Notes: a model not told the origin generated them from the letters alone. 64,000 bases of DNA from an uncultured Polaribacter sp. (GCF_947497695.1 NZ_CANMHM010000011.1:1-64000), one strand, 5' to 3'; positions 34,402-44,954 are shown, numbered from the stretch's first letter. Numbers and translations: made by a program.

Positions 34402-35526
34402 TTAGAAATTTTTTATTTTATTGATAATTGTTTTACAATCTTGTGGATTATTAACGAAGTCCAAATTGGATATATCAATCGTCTGTAAATTTAATATTTT
34501 TTCTCTATTGATAAAATTATTATAACCGTTTTCTATATTTTTTAAGTAACAATTTTCAATATTTTGTTCATAACTTCTTCCTCTTTTTTTTATATTTTCT
34601 AAAAGACGCTCTGTATTTTGAGATAAATAAATGTATAAATCGGGTTTTGTAGTTTGTTTGTATACCAAATTAAACATTTTTTTATACAGTAAATATTCTT
34701 CTTTTTGCAAAGTTATTTGTGCAAAAATTAAAGATTTAAAAATGTAATAATCTGAAATAACAAGATTTTCTGATGGACTAATTTGAGCTAAATTATCAGT
34801 TAATTGTTGATATCTATCTGCTAAAAAGCTCATTTCTAATGGAAATGCATAGCGTTTTTTATCGTTGTAAAATTTTGGCAAAAAAGCATTATCAGAAAAA
34901 CGCTCTAAAACTGTTTTAGCATTAAATTCTTTTGAAAGTATTTCTGCTAAAGTGGTTTTGCCTGCACCAATATTACCCTCAATAGCTATGTAATTGTATT
35001 TTTCTGAAATAGGAATTGGTCTTTTTAACTTTTTTTCAACTAATGCTATTTCAGAAGAGTCATTACAATTTTGTAGGCAATTGGCAATAGTTTTTTTTTG
35101 TATGGGATGCGTTACTTCTGATGCAATTTCTGCTAACGGAATTAGAACAAATTTTCGTTCTAACATTTTAGAATGTGGAACAATTAATGCTTTAGAAAAT
35201 ATAATTTTATCATTAATTAACAGAATGTCTATATCTATATTTCTATTTTGATATACTTCTTTATCAGAACGTGTTCTACCTAACTTATTTTCTATTTTTA
35301 ATAAAGAACTCAATAATATTTCTGGCAATAAAAATGTAGAAATTTTTACACAGATGTTATAAAAGTCATTACCATCAAATCCCCAAGAGGGAGTTTTATA
35401 TACAGAGGAAACTTTTTGGATATTACCAATTTCATCAGCAATTAAATTGATAGCATTTTGTAGGTTTTCAAGTTTATTTCCTTGATTTGTACCTAATGAT
35501 AAATAGGTGATTCTTTTGGTTTTCAA
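34402..35526 (-). CDS. folK: Fused HPPK (FolK) and deoxynucleoside kinase
   Basis: A 374-residue fusion. Residues 1-140 are 6-hydroxymethyl-7,8-dihydropterin pyrophosphokinase (YLSLGTNQGNKLENL, YKTPSWGF, RNIDIDIL at 95-102), for folate synthesis. The second half is a deoxynucleoside kinase with P-loop GNIGAGKTT (184-192), FLADRYQ and LYIYLSQNTERLLENIKKRGR. I start at TTG 35526 because the ATG 28 codons upstream adds only a hydrophobic, unconserved stretch and overlaps the pnp terminator zone. From memory, such fusions with deoxyadenosine-kinase activity are reported in Flavobacteriia. Confidence 0.9.
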   Translation of the reverse strand: MKTKRITYLSLGTNQGNKLENLQNAINLIADEIGNIQKVSSVYKTPSWGFDGNDFYNICVKISTFLLPEILLSSLLKIENKLGRTRSDKEVYQNRNIDIDILLINDKIIFSKALIVPHSKMLERKFVLIPLAEIASEVTHPIQKKTIANCLQNCNDSSEIALVEKKLKRPIPISEKYNYIAIEGNIGAGKTTLAEILSKEFNAKTVLERFSDNAFLPKFYNDKKRYAFPLEMSFLADRYQQLTDNLAQISPSENLVISDYYIFKSLIFAQITLQKEEYLLYKKMFNLVYKQTTKPDLYIYLSQNTERLLENIKKRGRSYEQNIENCYLKNIENGYNNFINREKILNLQTIDISNLDFVNNPQDCKTIINKIKNF

Positions 35527-35611
35527 TAAAATTATGATTAAAAAGGAATATACTGCAAAAAAATAAATATTTCTTTGATCATTGTTTATAACAAAGAAAC
35601 AAAAAAGCACA

Positions 35612-35642
35612 AAAAAATCGTCAAAATTAATTGACGATTTTA
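35612..35642 (-). terminator. pnp terminator
   Basis: Stem AAAATCGTCAA with TTGACGATTTT followed on the minus strand by a T-run, 54 bp past the pnp stop. Confidence 0.85.
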
Positions 35643-35695
35643 ATAAGTTATTAAGAATCCTAAAATAGATTACATTTATAATAATGTATTAGAAA

Positions 35696-37927
35696 CTAGT
35701 CTTCTTTTCTAGGTGCTCTAGGTTTTCTATCGTCTCTACGATTGTCTCTACTTCTGTTATCACGTCCACCAGAACGATTGTTATCTCTTGGTGGTCTTGC
35801 TACATAACCTTCTGGTTTAGGTAACAATGCTTTTCTAGAAACTTTTTCTTTACGAGTTCTTGGGTCTAAACCAAAGTACTTCACATCAAAAACGTCTCCC
35901 ATATTTACAACATCAGTTACGTTTTCTGTACGTTCCCAAGCCAATTCAGATACATGTAATAAAACTTCATTTCCAGGCGCTCCAACATATTCTACAACAG
36001 CACCAAAATCTAACATTTTAATTACTTTTACTTCATAAGCACTACCAACTTGTGGTTTAAATAACATAGATTCAATACGAGCAATAACTGCTTCGATTCC
36101 TTCTGGTTTTGTACCTAAAATTTCTATAATACCTTCTTCAGTTACAGGATCTTCAGTGATTACAATTGTAGTTTCTGTTTCTTTCTGTAATTCTTGAATA
36201 TTTTTTCCTCCAGGTCCAATAAACGCTCCAATCATATCGTTAGGAATACGTCTGTTAATCATTTTTGGAGCATGTGCTTTAACATCACTGTTTGCAGTTG
36301 CAATAGTATCTGTTATTTTGCCTAAAATATGAAAACGTCCTTCTCTTGCTTGTTTTAGTGCATTTACTAAAATCTCATAAGAAAGTCCTTTTACTTTAAT
36401 ATCCATTTGGCAAGCAGTAATTCCTTCTGATGTACCTGTTACTTTAAAGTCCATATCTCCTAAGTGATCTTCATCGCCTAAAATATCAGATAAAACTGCA
36501 TAACGATCACCATCAGAAATTAATCCCATAGCAATACCAGAAACAGGTCTAGTCATTTGTACACCTGCGTCCATTAATGCCATTGTACCAGCACAAACAG
36601 TTGCCATAGAAGAAGAACCGTTAGATTCTAAAACTTCAGATACAACTCTTACTGTATAAGGACAATCATCAGGAATCATTCCTTTTAAACCACGTTGTGC
36701 TAAGTTACCATGACCAACTTCTCTACGAGAAGTTCCTCTTAAAGGTCTTGCTTCACCTGTACAAAAAGGAGGGAAGTTATAGTGTAAATAGAAATTTTCT
36801 TCACCTTCGTAAGATGGCATATCTATTTTCATTGCGTCTCTAGAAGTTCCTAAAGTAACGGTAGCTAATGCTTGAGTTTCTCCACGAGTAAAAATAGATG
36901 AACCATGTACAGAAGGTAAATAATCTACCTCACACCATATTGGTCTAATTTCATCTGTTTTACGACCATCTAAACGTAAGCCTTCAGCTAAAGTTAATTC
37001 TCTTACTGCATTTTTTTGAGAATTGTTAAAATATTTACCAACTAAATCTCCATAATCTTCAAGTTCTTCTTCTGTAAATGTAGCTTTTAATGCTTCTTTT
37101 ACTTCAGCAAAAGCAGTTGTACGTTCTACTTTAGAAGTTCCTTTCTTGGCAATTGCATAACATTTGTCATAACAAAAGTCGTTTATTTTTGCTGCTAATG
37201 CTTCATCTTCTCTTTCTCCTTCGTATTCTCTTGTTTCTTTTTTACCAAAAGCTTCTGCTAATTTTACTTGAGCAGCACATTGAATTTTAATAGATTCATG
37301 AGCGAACTTAATAGCGTCTGCCATTTCTTCTTCAGAAATTTCATCCATTTCGCCTTCAACCATCATTACAGAATCCGCTGAAGCTCCAATCATCATATCA
37401 ATGTCAGACTCTGCTAATTGAGCTCTACTTGGGTTAATTACGAATTCTCCATTTACTCTAGCTACACGTGCTTCAGAAATAGGACATTCGAATGGGAAAT
37501 CTGATAATTGAATTGCTGCTGATGCTGCTAAACCTGCTAAAGCATCTGGCATAACATCTTCATCATGAGACATCAATTGAATCATTACTTGTACTTCAGA
37601 ATGATAATCTTTTGGAAATAATGGACGTAAAACACGGTCTACTAAACGCATTGTTAATACTTCTCCATCACTTGGTCTTGCTTCTCTTTTAAAGAATCCT
37701 CCAGGATAACGTCCTGCAGCTGCAAATTTTTCTCTATAATCTACTGTTAATGGTAAAAAGTCTACAGTACCTGCTTTGTAGCTAGATACTACAGTACATA
37801 ATAACATTGCTTTACCCATTTGAACAACAACTGAACCGTGAGCTTGTTTTGCTAATTTACCGGTTTCTAATGAGATGGTTCTACCATCTCCAAGGTCTAT
37901 TACCTCGTTAAATACTTTTGGAATCAT
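35696..37927 (-). CDS. pnp: Polyribonucleotide nucleotidyltransferase (PNPase)
   Basis: 3'-to-5' phosphorolytic exoribonuclease in RNA turnover. Two RNase PH domains (about 1-230 and 320-540, the second with [23 protein letters not shown] and the [14 protein letters not shown] acidic site) are followed by a KH domain ([12 protein letters not shown]) and an S1 domain (GAVVEYVG...LLHVSELA). The last 35 residues are a basic, disordered tail of Arg, Asp and Asn. It lies after rpsO, the conserved rpsO-pnp order. rpsO has its own terminator. Confidence 0.97.
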   Translation of the reverse strand: MIPKVFNEVIDLGDGRTISLETGKLAKQAHGSVVVQMGKAMLLCTVVSSYKAGTVDFLPLTVDYREKFAAAGRYPGGFFKREARPSDGEVLTMRLVDRVLRPLFPKDYHSEVQVMIQLMSHDEDVMPDALAGLAASAAIQLSDFPFECPISEARVARVNGEFVINPSRAQLAESDIDMMIGASADSVMMVEGEMDEISEEEMADAIKFAHESIKIQCAAQVKLAEAFGKKETREYEGEREDEALAAKINDFCYDKCYAIAKKGTSKVERTTAFAEVKEALKATFTEEELEDYGDLVGKYFNNSQKNAVRELTLAEGLRLDGRKTDEIRPIWCEVDYLPSVHGSSIFTRGETQALATVTLGTSRDAMKIDMPSYEGEENFYLHYNFPPFCTGEARPLRGTSRREVGHGNLAQRGLKGMIPDDCPYTVRVVSEVLESNGSSSMATVCAGTMALMDAGVQMTRPVSGIAMGLISDGDRYAVLSDILGDEDHLGDMDFKVTGTSEGITACQMDIKVKGLSYEILVNALKQAREGRFHILGKITDTIATANSDVKAHAPKMINRRIPNDMIGAFIGPGGKNIQELQKETETTIVITEDPVTEEGIIEILGTKPEGIEAVIARIESMLFKPQVGSAYEVKVIKMLDFGAVVEYVGAPGNEVLLHVSELAWERTENVTDVVNMGDVFDVKYFGLDPRTRKEKVSRKALLPKPEGYVARPPRDNNRSGGRDNRSRDNRRDDRKPRAPRKED

Positions 37928-38153
37928 AAATTTTAATTCTAATTTTTAATTTGTTTGTTGTTGCGTTGTTGTTTGTTGTTGCAATGGAAATACAGAATTA
38001 TTGTTGGTAATTCTGATTTTTTATATAAAATCTGTTAGTTAGACAGAAAATATTTTTTTGATTAGCTTTCAGTTTTAACAGAAAGAATCAGATTTCTGCT
38101 TTCGCAGGAAAGAAATTAAAGGATTTGTAGCAAGCTACAAGAAACTTTTATAA

Positions 38154-38186
38154 GAAAAAAAGAGGTACGTTTAAGCACCTCTTTTT
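38154..38186 (-). terminator. rpsO terminator
   Basis: Stem AAAGAGGTGC with GTACCTCTTT, then a T-run on the minus strand, 8 bp after the rpsO stop. Confidence 0.85.
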
Positions 38187-38193
38187 GTAAGAA

Positions 38194-38463
38194 TTATTTT
38201 CTAATTCCTAATTCTTTAATAATTGCACGGTATCTATTGATTTCTGTTTTCTTTAGATAATCTAATAAATTTTTACGCTTACCAACCAACATTACTAATG
38301 AACGCTCTGTATTATAATCTTTACGATTGTTTTTTAAGTGCCCAGTTAAGTGGTTAATTCTGTGTGTAAATAATGCAATTTGCCCTTCTGAAGAACCAGT
38401 ATCGTTTTTTCCTTTACCGTGTTTTTCGAAGATGCTTTCTTTTACTTCCTTAGTTAAATACAT
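38194..38463 (-). CDS. rpsO: 30S ribosomal protein S15
   Basis: An 89-residue primary binder of 16S rRNA. It has the helical fold with DTGSSEGQIALFTHRINHLTGHLK and KRKNLLDYLKK. The start at 38463 sits behind a -7 box TATATTTG on the minus strand (38519-38526), so the leader is about 50 nt. That leader could hold the autoregulatory site, but none is obvious. Confidence 0.97.
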   Translation of the reverse strand: MYLTKEVKESIFEKHGKGKNDTGSSEGQIALFTHRINHLTGHLKNNRKDYNTERSLVMLVGKRKNLLDYLKKTEINRYRAIIKELGIRK

Positions 38464-38518
38464 TCCAATATTATTTAAATGATTTTTATGTATATCAATG
38501 ATGTTTTCATTGAAGCTG

Positions 38519-38526
38519 CAAATATA
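38519..38526 (-). promoter_or_regulatory. rpsO -7 box
   Basis: TATATTTG on the minus strand matches TAnnTTTG, 56-63 bp before the rpsO start. Confidence 0.55.
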
Positions 38527-38657
38527 GTTTTATTTTTTTAATTTGATATAAGAAAACGAACACATTATTTCGTCTTTACTAGAAACGAATTAATATATTT
38601 CTTAATAACAATCAAAAAGACTACTTCGTTCTAAAGTCTTCTTAATGACGAGTTTTT

Positions 38658-39515
38658 TTATGCTCTAACAGGTATGTTTTGTATTAAGTCTATATATAGG
38701 TTAACTTGTTTTTTTAAATTTTTACGCTCATAAATAGCATCTAAAAAACCATGCTCTAATAGAAATTCTGATTTTTGAAAACCTTCTGGCAAATCTTTAC
38801 CTGTGGTATCTTTTACAACTCTAGGTCCTGCAAATGCAATTAATGCGTTTGGCTCTGCAATATTTATATCGCCTAACATTGCATAAGATGCTGTTGTACC
38901 TCCTGTTGTTGGGTCTGTACAAAGGGAAATGTAAGGTATTTTAGCTTCTGCTAATTGTGCTAATTTTACAGATGTTTTTACTAATTGCATTAAAGAGAGT
39001 GAGGCTTCCATCATTCTTGCTCCACCAGACTTAGATATCATTAAAAAAGGAAGTTGGTTTTTAATTGAGTAGTCAATAGCTCTTGCTATTTTTTCTCCTA
39101 CAACAGAGCCCATAGAACCACCAATAAAAGCAAAATCCATGGCTGCAATTACAATATCTTTTCCTAAAGATTTACCAACAGCAGTTCTAACAGCGTCATT
39201 TAATTTTGTTTTTTCTTGTGCTGCTTTTAATCTGTCTGGATATTTTTTTGTGTCTTCGAATTTTAAAGGATCTTTAGATGTAAGGTTTTTATCTAATTCT
39301 TTAAATTTATTGTTATCAAAAAATAATTCGAAATACTCTTTACTACCTATTCTTACATGGTAACCATCTTCTGGACTTACGTATAAGTTTCTTTTTAATT
39401 CTTCTGTATCTATTATTTTTCCACTAGGTGTTTTATACCACAAACCTTTTGGAGTATCTTTTTTATCTTCTGTTGAAGTCTGTATTCCTTTATCTGTTCT
39501 TTTAAACCAAGCCAT
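38658..39515 (-). CDS. accD: Acetyl-CoA carboxylase carboxyltransferase beta subunit, zinc-less
   Basis: Part of the carboxyltransferase that moves CO2 from biotin to acetyl-CoA, in fatty-acid synthesis. The carboxyltransferase core is clear ([38 protein letters not shown]). The N-terminal zinc ribbon of E. coli AccD (C27, C30, C46, C49) keeps its overall pattern but has Thr29, Gly32, Ser47 and Asp50 in the ligand positions. At 285 residues it is otherwise full length. It is far from accB and accC (55.3-57.2 kb). Confidence 0.95.
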   Translation of the reverse strand: MAWFKRTDKGIQTSTEDKKDTPKGLWYKTPSGKIIDTEELKRNLYVSPEDGYHVRIGSKEYFELFFDNNKFKELDKNLTSKDPLKFEDTKKYPDRLKAAQEKTKLNDAVRTAVGKSLGKDIVIAAMDFAFIGGSMGSVVGEKIARAIDYSIKNQLPFLMISKSGGARMMEASLSLMQLVKTSVKLAQLAEAKIPYISLCTDPTTGGTTASYAMLGDINIAEPNALIAFAGPRVVKDTTGKDLPEGFQKSEFLLEHGFLDAIYERKNLKKQVNLYIDLIQNIPVRA

Positions 39516-39637
39516 GTTATGTGTTTGTTTTAATGTTTTATTTCAAAAATAAAAAGTATTTAGAAATAAAATATGAAATACAAATGTAAAAGATTTTTTG
39601 TAAAATCTACATCCTTAATTTGTTTATTGTTGTTTAC

Positions 39638-39677
39638 AAAAAAAGCATTTTGATTTATATAAATCAAAATGCTTTTA
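39638..39677 (-). terminator. fbaA terminator
   Basis: A long palindrome (AAAAGCATTTTGATTTA with its complement, loop TA) followed by a T-run on the minus strand, 23 bp past the fbaA stop. Confidence 0.85.
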
Positions 39678-39699
39678 TAAAAGTATGTAAAAAGTAATA

Positions 39700-40767
39700 C
39701 TATAAAGTATCTACGTTGTTTAAATCTGAAAATGCTTGTTTTAAACGTGTAATAAAAGTAGCTTCTCCTTCACGCAACCATTTTCTTGGGTCGTAATGTT
39801 TTTTGTTTGGAGAATCTGGTCCATCAGGACTTCCAATCTGAGATTTTAAATAATCTACTTTATCTCCCATATAATCTCTAATTCCGCTCATAAAAGCGTA
39901 CTGTAAATCTGTGTCAATATTCATTTTAATAACACCATAACCAATAGCTTCTCTAATTTCTTCTAACGATGAACCAGATCCACCATGAAATACAAAATCG
40001 ATATGATTTTCTTCAACACCATATTTCTTTGTAATAAATTCTTGAGAATTTTTTAAGATTTTTGGAGTTAATTTTACGTTTCCTGGCTTATAAACACCAT
40101 GTACGTTTCCAAAAGCTGCTGCAATTGTAAATTTATTACTTACTTTAGATAACTCTTCATAAGCATACGCAACTTCTTCTGGTTGTGTGTATAATTTAGA
40201 TTCATCAACATCAGAGTTATCTACACCATCTTCTTCTCCACCTGTAATTCCTAATTCAATTTCTAAAGTCATACCCATTTTACTCATGCGAGCTAAATAA
40301 GTTTTACATATTTCAATGTTTTCCTCTAATGGTTCTTCAGATAAATCAATCATGTGAGAACTGTATAAAGGCTTACCAGTTTCTGCAAAATGTTTTTCTG
40401 ATGCTTCTAATAAACCGTCAATCCATGGTAATAATTTTTTTGCACAATGGTCTGTATGTAAAATTACAGGTACTCCATAAGCTAATGACAATTCATGTAC
40501 ATGTTTTGCACCTGCAATACCACCTGCAATTGCAGCTTTTTGCCCTTCGTTAGACAATCCTTTACCTGCATTAAATTGTGCACCACCATTAGAAAACTGA
40601 ATAATTACAGGAGCATTTAAATCTCTTGCAGTTTCTAAAACCCCATTAATTGTGTTAGACCCAATTACGTTTACTGCTGGTAAAGCAAATCCTTTTTCCT
40701 TTGCAAAATTAAAAATTTCTTGTACTTCTGATCCAGTTGCAACACCTGGTTTTATATTATGACTCAT
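39700..40767 (-). CDS. fbaA: Fructose-bisphosphate aldolase, class II
   Basis: Zinc-dependent aldolase cleaving fructose 1,6-bisphosphate. The zinc ligands fall in HTDHCAKK (near 107-114) and in FVFHGGSGSS, with the catalytic region YSSHMIDLSEEPLEENI. The 355-residue length and a KPGNVKL segment place it in the class IIA group like E. coli FbaA. It is monocistronic with its own terminator. A 16-bp motif upstream resembles that upstream of the GH31 gene. Confidence 0.96.
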   Translation of the reverse strand: MSHNIKPGVATGSEVQEIFNFAKEKGFALPAVNVIGSNTINGVLETARDLNAPVIIQFSNGGAQFNAGKGLSNEGQKAAIAGGIAGAKHVHELSLAYGVPVILHTDHCAKKLLPWIDGLLEASEKHFAETGKPLYSSHMIDLSEEPLEENIEICKTYLARMSKMGMTLEIELGITGGEEDGVDNSDVDESKLYTQPEEVAYAYEELSKVSNKFTIAAAFGNVHGVYKPGNVKLTPKILKNSQEFITKKYGVEENHIDFVFHGGSGSSLEEIREAIGYGVIKMNIDTDLQYAFMSGIRDYMGDKVDYLKSQIGSPDGPDSPNKKHYDPRKWLREGEATFITRLKQAFSDLNNVDTL

Positions 40768-40835
40768 TTTTCTATATTTTAATCGTTTATACCATCAAAA
40801 GTAGTGAAAATAGCCTGTAAAGTGAACATAAAATA

Positions 40836-40851
40836 ACGAAAACGTTATAGG
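40836..40851. promoter_or_regulatory. Possible sugar-regulator site upstream of fbaA
   Basis: ACGAAAACGTTATAGG lies 69-84 bp before the fbaA start. Its first 13 bases match one strand of the GH31 palindrome (ACGAATACGTTATCGT) at 12 positions, and the distance to the start codon is nearly the same. Confidence 0.3.
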
Positions 40852-40863
40852 TTTTTAATGTTT

Positions 40864-43353
40864 TTAGAAAGGATAGTTGATACCTATATTATATACTGCG
40901 TTTTTAAAGTTATAGTTTTTAAGCCATTTATTACCTTTTAAATAAGGTTCGTAGGTTTTAAAACCAATATCTAAACGTACTATTAAAAAACTAAAGTCTA
41001 GCCTTGCTCCAAAACCAGAGCCAATAGCAATGTCTTGTATAGATGATATATTATTAAATTTGGCATCATCGTCAACAAATTCAGATTCTGTAATATCCCA
41101 AATGTTACCAGCATCAATAAAAATAGCTCCTTTTAATTTACTTATTATATCAAATCGATATTCTGCACTTGTCAAAAATTTAAGACTTCCTACATTAAAT
41201 TCAAGACCTGTATTTCTACTCCCTGGACCAAGTTCATAAGTTTGCCAAGCTCTAATATCATTAGATCCCCCTGCAAAATAACTTTTTGTAAACGGAATAT
41301 CTGAATTGTCATAAGTTAAAATAGCTCCTAAAAAGGTTCTGATTCCAAAAACTGAATTTAGGCCAACATTCCAAAATCGTTTGTATTCTAAATCAGTTTT
41401 AAAATATTGTGCTAATGGTATTTTAGCAAAAGTTTTTTTGTTATTTGTGTTTTTTTGGTTAGATACTAATCCTAAAATATTTCCAGAATTTGCAATCCTT
41501 GCTTTAAAAAACGAAAAATTATTGTCATTAAAATTTGTTTGATTATTGTAAGTGTATGAATATGCAAGTACAGGTATTAAAAAATCTGAGGTTATAATAT
41601 TATAACGATCTAATATGTTTAGAACAGTATTATATTCTTCTGGGTTTGAAGCTTGAAAATTGTTATTTTCTGCAACATCATTCATAAATTTAATAGTTTC
41701 AGAAAATTTAGTTTGATCAACAGGAAGCGTAAAATTAGCGTCATTGTTTAAAGTTTTTCCAACAGCGTTAAGTGAGTTAAATTCAGAACTATAAATATTA
41801 AAATAACTATTGATATTTAAATTTTGTATGTATTGTGTATTAAAAACCTCTAATTGAATTGTTTTTTTTGCATTATACTGCCATTTATAGTCAGATAAAA
41901 AAGTAATTGCTTGCCTGTCTAAGCCTATATTTTTTTGAAAACTAGATCCAATGGAAAACAAAGTTCTAGGTGACATTGCTTTTGGGACTAATTTGCTTAA
42001 ACCAAAAGGAGCAAGAAATCTTGGTATTTCTAAAGAGGTATCTGCACCAATTTCCCAACCAGGACCAATATTAGAATTAAACCAAGATCCTAAAAGAGAA
42101 ACTTTTAATAATTCTGCACCCTTAAAAACATTTCTGTTAGTTACAGAAAACTTACCAGAGATACCAATATTTCTTATATTAGAATGGGTTGCTTCTGTTT
42201 CAAAACCTAAAGTGTATTTTTCTAATGGAGATAATTTTACTACCATGTTTAACTCATTTTCTGTGCCTGGAATTGGTATAAACTCGATATTGGTAGATTT
42301 AAAATTTTTAAGTGATTTTAAGTGATTTCTTGTTAAATTCCTTAAAGTGTCTTTATAAATTTCATTTGGTTTAAAAAAAATAGATTGTGATAGATATTTT
42401 GGATTGTATTTAATTTTATCATGAGCAAAAAAATTAATTCCCTTATAATTTAAAGAATCCAGTAAAGGTTCTCCTTTTTTAGCAAATGAATAATCTGTTT
42501 TTACATTTATTTTTGTTATTTTTTGAACATTGTAAGGCGTTTTTACATAATTCCCTTTTTTTTCTTCCAATCGGTTTCCAGAGATTAAAAAATCTACATT
42601 GGTTTTAAAATCTGTCCTTGTAGTATCTACATAAAACCCTAGGGCAGATTCTGAGAAATGAAAAACACCATTGTTTCTAAAAAGTTTTAAAATTCTGCTA
42701 GCTTCTTGCCTAAAAGTATTGTCATTGTATTGATTTCCTGATTTTAGTAAAGATGTTGATTTAGCGTTTTTATAAATAGAATCTAATACTAGAGATTCTA
42801 TTTTAAAGTTAATAGTATCTAAAAGCGTTGGCTTTCCTTTAGTTACATTATACACTACAGTAGCTTTTTTATCTTTAGTTTTAGTCACATCAGCTTCTAT
42901 TTTAGATTTAAAATAGCCCTGCGTTTTGTAGTAAGCCCATAAATTATCTTTTGTTTTTTTTATTTTTTGTGTATTGATAATCTCTGGTTTTTGGTAATTT
43001 AAAAACCAATTATTCAGTTGAATAAAAGAATTAGCATAGCTTATACTTTGTTTTTCTGAAAATATGTTTTTGATAATATTATAAGATAAAGGGTGCTGCT
43101 TTCCCCATTCTGATGGAGTTTTTGGTTTGTCATAATTACCCATATTATAGATATACAAAGCAATTGGTAAATTTAAAAACCTTGGATTTGGTTTTTGAAG
43201 AATATATTTCTGAATATCATTACTTTTGTCTTCAATACTATCAACAAAAATATAATTTTGTGTTAGCATATATTCATTTTCTGCAACATGTTTTGTAGAA
43301 TTACATGAGACGAATATGTAAATTAAAAAAAAGTATAAAGAAAGTTTTTTCAT
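40864..43353 (-). CDS. BamA/TamA-family outer-membrane protein (lipoprotein-type signal)
   Basis: An 829-residue protein with a beta-barrel at the C-terminus (about 430-829, ending in a strand with aromatic residues, NYPF) and POTRA-like repeats before it (about 80-400). I start at ATG 43353 because it gives a signal (MKKLSLYFFLIYIFVSC) with a lipobox; an ATG 22 codons upstream lacks one. Family members fold or export outer-membrane proteins. With a lipid-modified N-terminus it resembles Bacteroidota-specific TamA-like proteins rather than BamA. It is divergent from the rRNA methyltransferase gene. Confidence 0.85.
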   Translation of the reverse strand: MKKLSLYFFLIYIFVSCNSTKHVAENEYMLTQNYIFVDSIEDKSNDIQKYILQKPNPRFLNLPIALYIYNMGNYDKPKTPSEWGKQHPLSYNIIKNIFSEKQSISYANSFIQLNNWFLNYQKPEIINTQKIKKTKDNLWAYYKTQGYFKSKIEADVTKTKDKKATVVYNVTKGKPTLLDTINFKIESLVLDSIYKNAKSTSLLKSGNQYNDNTFRQEASRILKLFRNNGVFHFSESALGFYVDTTRTDFKTNVDFLISGNRLEEKKGNYVKTPYNVQKITKINVKTDYSFAKKGEPLLDSLNYKGINFFAHDKIKYNPKYLSQSIFFKPNEIYKDTLRNLTRNHLKSLKNFKSTNIEFIPIPGTENELNMVVKLSPLEKYTLGFETEATHSNIRNIGISGKFSVTNRNVFKGAELLKVSLLGSWFNSNIGPGWEIGADTSLEIPRFLAPFGLSKLVPKAMSPRTLFSIGSSFQKNIGLDRQAITFLSDYKWQYNAKKTIQLEVFNTQYIQNLNINSYFNIYSSEFNSLNAVGKTLNNDANFTLPVDQTKFSETIKFMNDVAENNNFQASNPEEYNTVLNILDRYNIITSDFLIPVLAYSYTYNNQTNFNDNNFSFFKARIANSGNILGLVSNQKNTNNKKTFAKIPLAQYFKTDLEYKRFWNVGLNSVFGIRTFLGAILTYDNSDIPFTKSYFAGGSNDIRAWQTYELGPGSRNTGLEFNVGSLKFLTSAEYRFDIISKLKGAIFIDAGNIWDITESEFVDDDAKFNNISSIQDIAIGSGFGARLDFSFLIVRLDIGFKTYEPYLKGNKWLKNYNFKNAVYNIGINYPF

Positions 43354-43422
43354 TACTTTAGCTGAGCTATCAAATTCAAAAATAGTATTTTTCAATGGTT
43401 TATTTTCAATAAGAATCAATTA

Positions 43423-44157
43423 ATGAGCATCTCAAAAAATCAATTAAAATTAATAACAAGTTTATCTCAAAAAAAGTATAGGCTAAAGCATAAATTATTT
43501 ATAGCTGAAGGGGTAAAAGTTGTTGAAGAAATATTAAATTCTTCATTTAAAGTAGATACTCTCTTTTGTACTGATGATTTTTCTTCCACGATTACAAATG
43601 AAAAAATATTTCGTATTTCTGAAAGTGATTTAAAGAAAATTAGTAGTTTAAAAACACCGAATAAAGTTTTAGGGCTATTTCAATTTCCTGAAAAAAAACC
43701 AATTATAAAAAAGGGTTTAATAGTTGCTTTAGATACCATAAATGATCCTGGTAATTTAGGTACTATTATTCGTTTATGTGATTGGTTTGGGGTTGATGAG
43801 TTAATTTGCTCAAAAGATACTGTAGATTGTTATAATCAAAAAGTGGTACAAGCAAGCATGGGGTCTTTAACTAGAGTTTCTATTAGTTATGTAGATTTAC
43901 ATACCTATTTTTCTGAGACAGATTTACCAACTTTTATTGCAGATATGAATGGAGAAAACGTTTATAAAGCAGTTTTACCAAAAGAAGGAATTCTTATTAT
44001 GGGAAATGAAGCAAATGGAGTTTCTAAGGATATTAAAAATTTAATAAAACATAAAATTTCTATTCCTAGGTTTGGGATCACACAACAAACAGAAAGTTTA
44101 AATGTAGCAACTGCAACTGCAGTTTTATTAAGTGAGTTTAAAAGAAGTTTATTTTAA
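43423..44157 (+). CDS. TrmH/SpoU-family RNA methyltransferase
   Basis: A 244-residue SAM-dependent 2'-O-methyltransferase with a C-terminal trefoil knot. The N-terminal 80 residues form an L30e-like substrate-binding domain. The SpoU motifs are NDPGNLGTIIRLCDWFG (about 108-124), IMGNEANGVS (near 190) and SLNVATATAVLLSEF (near 226). The RNA substrate (23S rRNA or tRNA) is not decided. It is divergently transcribed from the BamA-like gene. Confidence 0.92.
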   Translation: MSISKNQLKLITSLSQKKYRLKHKLFIAEGVKVVEEILNSSFKVDTLFCTDDFSSTITNEKIFRISESDLKKISSLKTPNKVLGLFQFPEKKPIIKKGLIVALDTINDPGNLGTIIRLCDWFGVDELICSKDTVDCYNQKVVQASMGSLTRVSISYVDLHTYFSETDLPTFIADMNGENVYKAVLPKEGILIMGNEANGVSKDIKNLIKHKISIPRFGITQQTESLNVATATAVLLSEFKRSLF

Positions 44158-44249
44158 GTTTAGACTACCTAATGTCCAGAGTTTTTATCAAAAAATAATC
44201 TTAGTTGAATTCTCTTTTAAAAAAAAACAATGAGCAACTCAGTTAAACT

Positions 44250-44954
44250 TTACTCAAAGGAAAAGGTTAAAAACACACCTCTTGTACCCATATAACTTAT
44301 TGGAGCTGTCCATTGACTGTTTGGGTCGTTGTCATATTTTATTTCATTGTTAATTGCGAAAATTCCACGAATAGAAGGTGAGAATTTAAAAAAATAAAGG
44401 TAAATATCTATGCCAACTCCAACCTCGTACATAAAGTTGTTCGTTGTCATTCTAAACTCTCCTGCAGAATTATCTTCTTGGTTGTCTTGATTACTAGAAA
44501 GGTTGTAGTTGTAAGAAACTCCTCCTAATACATAAGGTCTTATGTTTCTGTATCTGTCTGCACTAAATTTAAAGACTAAAGGAACATGTAAAAAAGTAGA
44601 ACTTACATCTCTAAAATTATCCACCTCATCAATTAAATGATTAAAGATAATTCTCTTAGAATTTGCAATTAAACCAGGTTCAAAACGTAAGTTTAAATTT
44701 TTGTGTAATCTTAAATCTGCAACCAAACCAATGTTAAATCCTATGTTAGGATTTACTGTAATTCCTGCATTAGGTACATCATTATTTTCTTGCAGGTTAA
44801 TTTTAAAATCATTTTGATTTAAACCTAGATAAAAACCATAGTGTATTCTTCTATCGTCAAAAGTTGGTAAATACTCAACTCTATCTCTTTGTGCCAAAAA
44901 AGCGGTAGAGGTACATAGAAAAAAAACAAATATTACAAATCTTTTACACATCAT
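44250..44954 (-). CDS. porT: PorT-family outer-membrane protein (type IX secretion)
   Basis: A 234-residue protein with a signal peptide (cut near STAFLAQ, residue 22) and an eight-stranded barrel with alternating hydrophobic residues, ending LTFSFE. It resembles PorT/SprT, needed for type IX secretion and gliding. The order menG-porT seen here is, from memory, widely conserved in Bacteroidota. The start overlaps the menG stop by one base. With gldB and gldC it supports a functional type IX and gliding system. Confidence 0.85.
   Translation of the reverse strand: MMCKRFVIFVFFLCTSTAFLAQRDRVEYLPTFDDRRIHYGFYLGLNQNDFKINLQENNDVPNAGITVNPNIGFNIGLVADLRLHKNLNLRFEPGLIANSKRIIFNHLIDEVDNFRDVSSTFLHVPLVFKFSADRYRNIRPYVLGGVSYNYNLSSNQDNQEDNSAGEFRMTTNNFMYEVGVGIDIYLYFFKFSPSIRGIFAINNEIKYDNDPNSQWTAPISYMGTRGVFLTFSFE

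Noticed and set aside
35527..35610. Extended N-terminus of the folK fusion from an upstream ATG
   Set aside because: The extra 28 residues are hydrophobic and not part of HPPK, and they would start within the pnp terminator zone.
38090..38120. CTGCTTTCGCAG hairpin between pnp and rpsO as a regulatory element
   Set aside because: Only one copy is in the window, the stem is short with a bulge, and it lies outside the expected leader of either gene.
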